A stretch of DNA of 36,594 bases from Candidatus Poribacteria bacterium (GTDB taxonomy: Bacteria > Poribacteria > WGA-4E > WGA-3G), in assembly GCA_003635305.1 (NCBI GenBank), contig PYJE01000183.1, forward strand, positions 1-36,594, read 5' to 3'. The notes under the pieces were generated by a model, which had not been told where the DNA came from, made no database searches, and saw only the letters and a list, made by a program, of their open reading frames with translations. A program made the position numbers and the translations under genes. This document shows positions 9,462-17,281 of the stretch, piece after piece (within the stretch, counting starts at the first letter, position 1; the number at the start of each line of letters is the position of its first letter).

Positions 9462-10070
9462 TTAGGTGGCTGTCACAATAACTTTTCGCCCCTCAATTCT
9501 CAATTTTCCCTGCGCGTACCACTGAATCACCTGCGGATAGAGTTGATGTTCTTCAATTTGGATGCGCGCATGCAGGCTTGCTTCATCGTCCGTATCAAAC
9601 ACGGGCACCGCTGTCTGTGCGATAATCGGGCCGGAATCGACTCCTTCATCGACGAAATGCACAGTAACCCCGGTGACTTTCACCCCATACGCCAACGTAT
9701 CGGCGACAGGATGCGCGCCCGGAAAAGCGGGCAGCAGCGTTGGATGCACGTTGAGGATACGATTCCGATATTTGCGGACAAATGGCGGTTGAAACAGTCT
9801 CATAAACCCCGCGAGGACTATCAATTCCGCGCGTGCCCGCTCAATCTCTCGTGAAATTGCAGCATCAAAATCGACACGGTTCTTAAAATTCTGGGGTTTG
9901 ACAACGCGCGTTGGGATGCCAACATGTTCCGCGCGCGTGAGAGCATAAGCCCCCGTCCGGTCGCTGATAACAACAGCGATGTCGATGCCGCTGTTTGGTT
10001 CTTGATGGAGTTGCTCAATCAGGGTTTGCAGGTTAGTTCCGCTCCCTGAAACGAGGACAGCTATCTTCAT
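9462..10070 (-). CDS. purN: Phosphoribosylglycinamide formyltransferase
   Basis: MKIAVLVSGSGTNLQTLIE; VLAGFMRLFQPPFV; ILNVHPTLLPAFPGAH; VTVHFVDEGVDSGPIIAQ. Confidence 0.95.
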   Translation of the reverse strand: MKIAVLVSGSGTNLQTLIEQLHQEPNSGIDIAVVISDRTGAYALTRAEHVGIPTRVVKPQNFKNRVDFDAAISREIERARAELIVLAGFMRLFQPPFVRKYRNRILNVHPTLLPAFPGAHPVADTLAYGVKVTGVTVHFVDEGVDSGPIIAQTAVPVFDTDDEASLHARIQIEEHQLYPQVIQWYAQGKLRIEGRKVIVTAT

Positions 10071-10136
10071 ATTTTCCTTTTTCGCAATGCGTTTGATAAG
10101 GGTTTCTGATGCAAATACGCCTTTCTCCGTAAACCT

Positions 10137-10157
10137 GTCATCGACGTTGTCGATGAC
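10137..10157. repeat. Perfect 9-bp inverted repeat with 3-nt centre (gtcatcgac-gtt-gtcgatgac)
   Basis: Direct reading; intergenic between the VWA gene stop and purN start. Confidence 0.8.
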
Positions 10158-10251
10158 TACGTTTTCGATGTTGTTGATTCATGCTGATAAGGACTGATTT
10201 CGCAGGTTACCCATTTATGATGATTATCGGAACGGACTGTCTCTCCGGCCG

Positions 10252-12015
10252 CTACCAATACAAATTATTTGTGGTATGTCCTTCCGGAATGGGCACCCAC
10301 ACACCGCCTGTCTTCGCCGCTACCTGCTGTTGGAAATCGTCAAAAGTGCCGATGACGCTGACACGCGCATGCATTTGCTGCAAGAGTTGAATTGTCGCTG
10401 CCGCCGAGTATTTGCCCTCGGCAGGTTCATCGGTAATCAGGATGAGATGCAACTGCGCGTTCGGGCGGCGTTGCATCCGCCGCAATCCTTCTTCCACTGC
10501 ATCTAGCAACATTTCATTCTCTTGGCACGGCAATTCAGCGATTTTCCGCACTTGCCCCAGCGTCTGCGGCGGATTGAAAACGTTCACCATATTGACAGAG
10601 GCGCGCGTCCGGAACCGCACTACGCCGATTTGGTAGTCAATCAGCGCGTTATCCCAATCTTGAACGAGGAGTTCAAGCTGCTGCAAAAAGTGTGGCAGTT
10701 TGTCCTCCATGCTCTTGCTGGCATCAATAAAAAGGATAACGTCAAGTGGTGTCTGCCCACCTTGTTCGGCGGCGTGCTTTGTCAACGCGCCGCCGATTTT
10801 CCCGATGTTTGCCCATTGTGCGTTGCGCAGCGTCTGCATTTTAGAACGAACGGCCCCGGGCGAATGCGGCTTCGGTATTCCCCGCGGCTTCGGCGCGTCT
10901 TGCGGAATGCGGTGCCACTTGCCGCTTGTCTCTGCTGCTAATTTCTGATGTTCGTCGTCGCGGAGCCCAAGCACATTCACCGCGATGCCAAACTCGCGGC
11001 AGTATGCGATGGCATCGTCTACCGTCCGTTTTTTTAGACTCGTGAACGTTTCGTCGGTGACGAGAATAAAATGCCGTTTGGAAGTAGCCCGAAATCGGAG
11101 TTCCTTCACCGTCTGCACGATGGCATCCAGCGCGTTTTCATCTTGTTGCGGGGTTATCCCGCGGATGGTGCGTTTGTATTCGGCGAGACTCTTCGTCAAC
11201 TGAAACACTTTAATGATGTTTCGCTCCAAGTCTTGGTGCATCCAGAATTGCGTCAAACCGAGCGCGTAATCGATTTTGGCGGCGGTGTAGACATCAATCA
11301 TCGCCATCAAATGTTCCGCAACAGCCTTGATATTATCGCCCATGCTGCCGCTTGCATCGATGAGAAAAACGACATCAACCGGTCTGCCGTCGCTCGTTGC
11401 CACGATTTCCTGCGCGAGCCCTTTCATTAACTGACGAAATTGCGTCTGATTGACAACCGGCGGGTTTTTCGGGTTATCTTTGGAGGCGAAGACTTCTTCG
11501 TGGGCTGTCTGCGCCGTGACGTTAAGCATCGTGGAAGAACTTTTCGGCACGCGTAACACGCCGCTCCGTTTCGTCCCGTAGCTGCTGCCGCCTGTCACGC
11601 CAGTTGCCTCAGTCGTCGGCAGCTCACGCGCAACGTTCCACAGCGCACGTGAAGCAGTGCTGACATCCGGCGTTACTTCCGGTGAGACAAGCACCTGACT
11701 CAGGCGCGGCTGCGTGGTATCCACCGGGCGTGTTGACACGAGACTCGGTTGAAATCCTACCTCCGGTGCAATGGATTCCACCTTCGCGATGGAGACAGCC
11801 GCTGTATCTCGCAGCGGCTCGCGAAAAGCGGGCGCGTGCTTTTTCAGCGGCACCTTCGGTTGAAGTGGTTTGGCCACGGGTATCAACGCCGCCTCGATGC
11901 TCCCCTTTACCGGCGACAGCGGCTGATTTTGCATCAGGACGTAGAATGCTGTCACCAACAAAAATAAATGGAGACTTAGTGAGATGAACAAGGCGCGACG
12001 TGTTGCAGACTTCAT
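10252..12015 (-). CDS. Membrane-anchored protein with two tandem von Willebrand factor A domains
   Basis: N-terminal TM (ALFISLSLHLFLLVTAFYVLM); two MIDAS motifs VVFLIDASGSMGD and VILFIDASKSMED; start at ATG 12015. Confidence 0.88.
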   Translation of the reverse strand: MKSATRRALFISLSLHLFLLVTAFYVLMQNQPLSPVKGSIEAALIPVAKPLQPKVPLKKHAPAFREPLRDTAAVSIAKVESIAPEVGFQPSLVSTRPVDTTQPRLSQVLVSPEVTPDVSTASRALWNVARELPTTEATGVTGGSSYGTKRSGVLRVPKSSSTMLNVTAQTAHEEVFASKDNPKNPPVVNQTQFRQLMKGLAQEIVATSDGRPVDVVFLIDASGSMGDNIKAVAEHLMAMIDVYTAAKIDYALGLTQFWMHQDLERNIIKVFQLTKSLAEYKRTIRGITPQQDENALDAIVQTVKELRFRATSKRHFILVTDETFTSLKKRTVDDAIAYCREFGIAVNVLGLRDDEHQKLAAETSGKWHRIPQDAPKPRGIPKPHSPGAVRSKMQTLRNAQWANIGKIGGALTKHAAEQGGQTPLDVILFIDASKSMEDKLPHFLQQLELLVQDWDNALIDYQIGVVRFRTRASVNMVNVFNPPQTLGQVRKIAELPCQENEMLLDAVEEGLRRMQRRPNAQLHLILITDEPAEGKYSAAATIQLLQQMHARVSVIGTFDDFQQQVAAKTGGVWVPIPEGHTTNNLYW

Positions 12016-12084
12016 GGTGGTTTCTCTTGCACATTCGCGAGGAGCAGGCACTCGCGTTACGGGAAGTAGTTCTTCCTATGAGTT

Positions 12085-12735
12085 CTATCGGAATTGAGGC
12101 ATTTTCAACGAACGTTTCGGTTGCTCGTCCCGAATTACCTCAAAAGAGATTAGTTTTTCAGCGGTATCAAGTTCCGCTTGTGCGGTGCCGGCAAACCTAT
12201 CGCCGGGCGGCGCGTAAAGCGTCACACCTACCATCGTGAAAATGGTAAAGCAGAGCGCGAACGTGCCGGCTAACCCCGGCGGGCTGTGCGCGGGGATGTT
12301 TTGCCGCGCCCATCCGAGCGAAGTCTCAACGCACCGCGCAAGACGCTTCCCGATAGCAAACAATGGTGAACGGTGTTCCCGTTGATGCTGATACATTTTC
12401 GAGGCGCGCGTCACGACACTAGCCACGAAATCATCGGATGATGGAAGAGACTCCTCCGCGCGGAGAAACTTATCCATTTGCTCCAACCGCCGCACGTGAA
12501 ACGCGCAATTCGGGCACCGTTTCAGATGCTGCCGGACGAGTAGCCGTTTCCACGCCGGCAGCTCCTTGTCAATGTAGGCTGAAAAGTGCGTGTGAAGTTC
12601 TTCGCAGTGCCTTGTCGGCGGGATTTCCCATTCCCGATGTTTGTATGTCGGCTTGCTTTGTTCAGCGACTCCCAGGCTGATAACGTTGTCTTTCCAGGCT
12701 GTCTTGACGTTGTCGAGCCTTGCATCATTTTTCAT
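12085..12735 (-). CDS. Anti-sigma factor, zf-HC2-like, with one TM
   Basis: HCEELHTHFSAYIDKELPAWKRLLVRQHLKRCPNCAFH; TM FALCFTIFTMVGVTLYA; overlaps 3' end of the ECF sigma gene. Confidence 0.85.
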   Translation of the reverse strand: MKNDARLDNVKTAWKDNVISLGVAEQSKPTYKHREWEIPPTRHCEELHTHFSAYIDKELPAWKRLLVRQHLKRCPNCAFHVRRLEQMDKFLRAEESLPSSDDFVASVVTRASKMYQHQREHRSPLFAIGKRLARCVETSLGWARQNIPAHSPPGLAGTFALCFTIFTMVGVTLYAPPGDRFAGTAQAELDTAEKLISFEVIRDEQPKRSLKMPQFR

Positions 12736-13321
12736 TGACGTTTTCCCCCAATCCTGCCTTGATGAGCAGTTTTTTCATGCGCTGTCGCGCGCGGTGCACT
12801 AACGCTTTCACCGCGCCTTCGGAGATGCCGAGAATGTCGGCCACTTCTTCATAGCGCAAATCTTGGTATGTGACAAGCGTTAACGCTAGCCGTTGATTCT
12901 CTGGAAGCTGCGCCAGTGCCTTTCGGACAATCTGCCGCCGTTCCTCTTTCTCCGCCAGCGCGTCTGGCTGATAGCGCGTATCCTGCATCATGCTTGTTTC
13001 GTGGATATCCGCGCCGTCTTCCACCAAATCTTCAAAAAAGTAGGTATTCCGCCGCGCCCGATTTCGCACCTCGTTTCGGGACAAGTTGGTAGCGATGGTA
13101 TACATCCAACTTTTGAAGGAAGCCGTTGGTTGATAGCGGCTCGCGTTTTGGAAGACGCGGAGAAACGTCTCCTGCGCCAGGTCTTCCGCACGGTGATAGT
13201 CGTTAATAAGCCGATGAATGTAGTTAATCAGCGGCTCCTGATGCCGCCGCACCAACAATTCAAACGCGCTCATATCACCCTTCCCGCTTTGCATGATCAG
13301 GTCTTCGTCTGAAACAAACAT
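12725..13321 (-). CDS. RNA polymerase ECF sigma factor (sigma-70 family)
   Basis: FELLVRRHQEPLINYIHRLINDYHRAEDLAQETFLRVFQNASRY; LPENQRLALTLVTYQDLRYEEVADILGISEGAVKALVHRARQRMKKLL. Confidence 0.95.
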   Translation of the reverse strand: MFVSDEDLIMQSGKGDMSAFELLVRRHQEPLINYIHRLINDYHRAEDLAQETFLRVFQNASRYQPTASFKSWMYTIATNLSRNEVRNRARRNTYFFEDLVEDGADIHETSMMQDTRYQPDALAEKEERRQIVRKALAQLPENQRLALTLVTYQDLRYEEVADILGISEGAVKALVHRARQRMKKLLIKAGLGENVNEK

Positions 13322-13362
13322 TTTTGTATCTCGCGGGATGGACGCAATTCAAGCACTTCCCA

Positions 13363-13388
13363 CCGGTAGGCGCGGTTTGAAAGCGCGT
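13363..13388. repeat. Family A palindromic repeat (cggtaggcgcggtttgaaagcgcgtt)
   Basis: Matches family A core. Confidence 0.75.
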
Positions 13389-13401
13389 TTTTGCGTCTGT
13401 C

Positions 13402-13929
13402 CTATTTGAGTTTGAGCCGCAAGGCAGTTTTATAGGCAGCCACTGCTTCGCGACGCTTGCCTTGGAACGTGTAAACGGCACCGAGTTCGGAATGCAGCTC
13501 GGCATGATGCGGAATAAAATGGATGGCGCGCTGATAAACCTCAATCGCCTCATCGTAGCGTTTCAGCAGGCGATAGGTAGCGGCGAGATTGAGATGCGCC
13601 GCTGCTTCCTTCGGTTCACACGCAATCGCCTTTTTGTAGGCATCAAGTGCCTGCTCATAATCACCGAGCATAAAACGCGCTAAGCCGAGATGGAAATGCG
13701 CCTCTGCAGATTCGCGGTTGTGTTGCAACACCGTCTCAAATGCCGCAATCGCTTCCGGATACTGCCGCGCTTTTAACGCCGCTGCACCCTGCTTTAAGTG
13801 CTTCGCGACAGTTTGATACGTGTGAATATCGACGCGCCCGCGTTGAACGTGGTCTGCCCGTTTCCGGCTTTCGGAGACGCTTGTCGCATCGCTTGGAGTT
13901 AGGTTGCGGTTCTCATTCGGCTTATCCAT
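13402..13929 (-). CDS. Tetratricopeptide repeat protein
   Basis: AIAAFETVLQHNRESAEAHFHLGLARFMLGDYEQALDAYKKAIACEPKEAAAHLNLAATYRLLKRYDEAIEVYQRAI. Confidence 0.9.
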   Translation of the reverse strand: MDKPNENRNLTPSDATSVSESRKRADHVQRGRVDIHTYQTVAKHLKQGAAALKARQYPEAIAAFETVLQHNRESAEAHFHLGLARFMLGDYEQALDAYKKAIACEPKEAAAHLNLAATYRLLKRYDEAIEVYQRAIHFIPHHAELHSELGAVYTFQGKRREAVAAYKTALRLKLK

Positions 13930-13930
13930 A

Positions 13931-14836
13931 TTACTGCCTGTTTATATCGCGCGCGATGCGGCATCCGATGACGAATTCGGCATACCCTTTGCTAAAAAAA
14001 TCGTAACTCGTGCAGGTGCTGTAGTCGTGATTGTAATACCATGCGCCGCCGCACGCAACGCGGAAATTGCCGGCATCGTCATAAGGCGTGCAGGTCCACT
14101 CCCACACATTTCCCACCATATCGTAGCAACCGAAGGAGCTCACACCGCCGAGAAAAGTGCCGACCGGGGTGGTGTCATCTGCACCGAGTTCAGCGGTATT
14201 GCATCGCGGTTTATCAATCTCATCTCCCCAGGGAAAGAGCCTATCGTCGGCACCTCGTGCGGCGTATTGCCATTCGGGAAAGGTTGGTAATCTGCCTCCG
14301 ACGTAAGTGGCATACGCCTCGGCATCTTCGCAGGTAACCCAGACGACAGGATGATCTCCCTGATTTTCGGGGTAGGTTCCCCCTGTCCAATTCTGTGGCG
14401 GTTCGCGGCCCGTGTCCACCACAAACCGCTGATATTGCGCGTTCGTGACAGGATAGACGCTCATCTCATAAGCGTCAACTTCAAGCGGCGCGCAGTCCTC
14501 GCCGATAAGCGCGGTGCCTGCGGGAATACGAACGGTTGCATCCAGCACTTGCAGTGCGGCATCGCGTACCTGTTTATCCGAATGCGCCAGCGCGTATCCC
14601 ATCGGTGAGATGAGTCCGCCGACAGGCGGTATCAAGGTTTGCGGCATCTTTTCCCAGCCGAGTTCGGTAGTTAACAAGAGCCGTGCTGCGTCGCGGAGTG
14701 CATCGTTGAAATGCCAGAGCCAATACTCTCGGAGGAGTTTCTGAAATGCCGCCGGGTCATCGCTGTCAATTAGCGCGATGCGGGTTTCCTTCAGCCGTGT
14801 GATATTGAGGATATGCTGGTTTGAACCGTTGTTCAT
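13931..14836 (-). CDS. Formylglycine-generating enzyme (SUMF1) domain protein, likely non-canonical
   Basis: YEMSVYPVTNAQYQRFV, HPVVWVTCEDAEAYATYVGGRLPTFPEWQYAARG, GCYDMVGNVWEWTC; start at ATG 14836. Confidence 0.88.
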   Translation of the reverse strand: MNNGSNQHILNITRLKETRIALIDSDDPAAFQKLLREYWLWHFNDALRDAARLLLTTELGWEKMPQTLIPPVGGLISPMGYALAHSDKQVRDAALQVLDATVRIPAGTALIGEDCAPLEVDAYEMSVYPVTNAQYQRFVVDTGREPPQNWTGGTYPENQGDHPVVWVTCEDAEAYATYVGGRLPTFPEWQYAARGADDRLFPWGDEIDKPRCNTAELGADDTTPVGTFLGGVSSFGCYDMVGNVWEWTCTPYDDAGNFRVACGGAWYYNHDYSTCTSYDFFSKGYAEFVIGCRIARDINRQ

Positions 14837-14849
14837 GCTCCCCCACGTG

Positions 14850-15209
14850 CTAGAGTTCACCCGTAATTTCCAAGAGGGTTCCAAGTTTTTGTAACACCTC
14901 TTCCATCGTTTCATCGGGCATTTCGCAGATAAATATGGCTTCCCGTTCCGGCCACGCTATGCACCGGACCTGGTCTGCGAGAATAACCCCAACTATAGGC
15001 AATCCGGTAGGGATAGGCACCTCAAAAGGGTAGCCTTTGACTCGCGTCGTGATTGGACAGATGACTGCCAGCTTCGCGTCTCGGTTGTATTCGCTTTGCG
15101 ATAGGACAAGGGCGGGACGATGGCCGGCCTGCTCAGACCCTTTGTGAGGGTTCAAGTCAATCCATACCACATCGCCTCGCCACGGAAAGTAATCGGTTGT
15201 TCCTACCAT
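14850..15209 (-). CDS. mazF: MazF/PemK-family type II toxin (endoribonuclease)
   Basis: FPWRGDVVWIDLNPHKGSEQAGHRPALVLSQSEYN; VICPITTRVKGYPFEVPI. Confidence 0.92.
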   Translation of the reverse strand: MVGTTDYFPWRGDVVWIDLNPHKGSEQAGHRPALVLSQSEYNRDAKLAVICPITTRVKGYPFEVPIPTGLPIVGVILADQVRCIAWPEREAIFICEMPDETMEEVLQKLGTLLEITGEL

Positions 15210-15607
15210 ACCTCTTTGCCCACCGGCGGCCCGAAGTCAATCTCTTCGTGCCGGTTTTCCTCTGTGATTTGTGCCAAGAGGTCTTTGAGCGTGTAATCCG
15301 GCTTCCTGACACGGATGCGCGGTTCCTCCGTTCGAGTCCGTTTAGCAGGAGAGGGTGCTTTAACCTGTTCCGCATCCGGGGACTGCTTCAGTTCCTCTGC
15401 ACGAAAGAAATACGTCTCTTCCGGAATCTCGCGCACCGGTTGCCCTGCACACGCCACATCAACTGCGGTTTGCTCAGCGTCTTCCGATTTGGGCAGCTGC
15501 GCTAAAAGAGCTGCCAGCGTATAATCAGGTTTCCTGACACGAATACGCGGTTCTTCTGTCCGCGTGCGCTTGCCTGGAACCTTAAGATTGTTCTTTTCAG
15601 GAGTCAT
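15203..15607 (-). CDS. Atypical MazE-like antitoxin with duplicated C-terminal MazF-interaction-type motif
   Basis: C-terminus DYTLKDLLAQITEENRHEEIDFGPPVGKEVW is MazE-like; KRTRTEEPRIRVRKPDYTL occurs twice; 7-nt overlap (ATGGTAG) with toxin start; GGAAGG RBS upstream. Confidence 0.82.
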   Translation of the reverse strand: MTPEKNNLKVPGKRTRTEEPRIRVRKPDYTLAALLAQLPKSEDAEQTAVDVACAGQPVREIPEETYFFRAEELKQSPDAEQVKAPSPAKRTRTEEPRIRVRKPDYTLKDLLAQITEENRHEEIDFGPPVGKEVW

Positions 15608-15722
15608 TTTTGTTGATACCCTTCCTTTCCCATAGTTGACGCAAATGCCACGAGTCGCTGCCTGTCCGCGCGGTTACAAACAAGGTAGGCGGTGCTGGTT
15701 TTGCGTCAGTCTTATATCTCTA

Positions 15723-15752
15723 ATTATAGCACAGTGCGCGTCCAAATAGCAA
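15723..15752 (-). promoter_or_regulatory. Putative sigma70-type promoter for the toxin-antitoxin operon (TTGCTA-18 nt-TATAAT, extended -10 TGCTATAAT)
   Basis: Reverse complement of attata...tagcaa, upstream of antitoxin start at 15607. Confidence 0.5.
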
Positions 15753-15772
15753 GTTTTTTGCACGCGCGCAAT

Positions 15773-16162
15773 CTACGTCGTCAATACCCCGGTCGAAGCA
15801 TGGATTTGGACAAATTTCCATGCCCCATCAACCCTTTCCAAAACCCCTGTCATCCGCATGACAAACTCTTCGATTGGGTTTCCTTGCCACCGGAGCCGCC
15901 AGATTTGTCGCGTATAGAACCACGCCGCCTCGTTCCGCACTTGCACATCAAGGTTGAGAAAGGTGATGCTGAAATCCTCGGTGCTGGCGACATGGTTCTC
16001 ATAATACGCTGCAATTTCCGAGCCGCCTGTGAGAATCTCCCCGGCATCCGTTCCGATTTTCACGTAGTGCGAAACGGGATGCATGAGCTCGATGAGGTTT
16101 TCAGCATCTCTGGCGACGAGCGCGTCAAAATACGCTGTCACCGTATCATGCGCAGTCTTCAT
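15773..16162 (-). CDS. SnoaL-like / NTF2-like fold protein
   Basis: TVTAYFDALVARDAENLIELMHPVSHYVKIGTDAGEILTGGSEIAAYYENH...; start at ATG 16162. Confidence 0.75.
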   Translation of the reverse strand: MKTAHDTVTAYFDALVARDAENLIELMHPVSHYVKIGTDAGEILTGGSEIAAYYENHVASTEDFSITFLNLDVQVRNEAAWFYTRQIWRLRWQGNPIEEFVMRMTGVLERVDGAWKFVQIHASTGVLTT

Positions 16163-16736
16163 GGTGAATGCCGGTGAGTGCGTTCCACAAGGCACCGCTC
16201 ATTTGTTCGCACGCCTGCACGACGGTGGTTTGCGCGTCCGATGGCAGCGCGCCGATGCGCGCCAGCAGTTTTTCCGCTTCGTGCTCGTTGTGCGAATGCG
16301 TCTCAAAATACGGCTCCACTTTTTCGGGAAGCCGATAGAACTGCTTCAACCCGGCGAGTTTGGATTGCGCTGTGGCGGGTTGCTGCGCCTCAAACGCGTA
16401 GAGCGCGCCCAACGCCGTTGCCGGTTCAGCAAAGAGTGCGTCTGCTGTCTGCAGCAACGCTTTCACTTGTGGAATCTGTGCTTCGGCGACGGCGGTGTCC
16501 AGTCCGTCGGCGAAGTCAGCCCACATATCGATGTGTTCTGTCTCCTCTTCGGCGGTTTCGGCATCGTTCAGCGTCTCCCATCCCTGAGGTAGGGTGGCGA
16601 TGAAGGCACCGTATTCACGCGCATAGTGCTGCAAGGATGCGACGGGCAGCTCGCCAGCACTCCACGCTTGATAGAACGGGTGGTTGAGTAAGTTGTAATC
16701 TGCGATTTTGGCATCGAGTTGTTGCTTGATATTCAT
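16146..16736 (-). CDS. Heme-oxygenase-like/CADD-type iron-containing redox protein
   Basis: NHPFYQAWSAGELPVASLQHYAREYGAFIATLPQGW; EEETEHIDMW; ETHSHNEHEAEK. Confidence 0.75.
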   Translation of the reverse strand: MNIKQQLDAKIADYNLLNHPFYQAWSAGELPVASLQHYAREYGAFIATLPQGWETLNDAETAEEETEHIDMWADFADGLDTAVAEAQIPQVKALLQTADALFAEPATALGALYAFEAQQPATAQSKLAGLKQFYRLPEKVEPYFETHSHNEHEAEKLLARIGALPSDAQTTVVQACEQMSGALWNALTGIHHEDCA

Positions 16737-16773
16737 CGAAAGTGGTTACTCCATTGTTTTTCTGTGGAATCAT

Positions 16774-16800
16774 CGGTAGGAAGAAACTTCCTTCCGCTAT
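16774..16800. repeat. Short palindromic repeat variant (cggtaggaag-aaa-cttccttccgctat)
   Basis: 5-bp arms ggaag/cttcc behind the same cggtagg lead-in as family A. Confidence 0.55.
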
Positions 16801-16915
16801 AAAACTATGGAGGATAGTTTAACACAGAAACCCAATTGATGTCAAGAAAACGCGAAAATCGATTTAAATGTCTCTGCGTCCGCGTTTTTTCTCTGCAATT
16901 AAACCTAAAATATGC

Positions 16916-16921
16916 TATAAT
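16916..16921 (+). promoter_or_regulatory. Putative extended -10 element (TGCTATAAT) upstream of the DUF202 gene
   Basis: aaaatatgctataatcattc, 43 bp upstream of ATG 16964. Confidence 0.45.
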
Positions 16922-16963
16922 CATTCATCATCAACCCACTTTCACAAAGGAAGAACCGTGCCG

Positions 16964-17281
16964 ATGCAAGACAAACCAGCACCGTATCAAGGGCTCGAAG
17001 ACCGGCTTATTCTGCGAGACTATCTCGCCGCAGACCGGACAATTCTCGCAAACGAACGGACGTTCCTCGCTTACATCCGAACAGCACTCACGCTTTTCGT
17101 CGCAGGACTCTCCTTCGTGCATCTGAAAATCTTTAGTTCGCCTATTGTCGAAGCGATCGGCGTGATTTTCATCTTACTCGGCATCGCCACCTTTTTCGTC
17201 GGCCTTGTCAGATATAAACGGATGCAGGTACTCATCCGCGAGATTAAAAAGAAAGAACTAGGAGAAGGAAACGCATCATGA
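16964..17281 (+). CDS. DUF202 (YidH) family membrane protein
   Basis: LAADRTILANERTFLAYIRTALTLFVAGLSFVHL; two TM helices; aaaggaag RBS; GTG 16958 also possible. Confidence 0.88.
   Translation: MQDKPAPYQGLEDRLILRDYLAADRTILANERTFLAYIRTALTLFVAGLSFVHLKIFSSPIVEAIGVIFILLGIATFFVGLVRYKRMQVLIREIKKKELGEGNAS

Noticed and set aside
9246-9854. 202-aa plus-strand ORF across isomerase/purN
   Set aside because: Antisense to purN and the isomerase; no plausible product.
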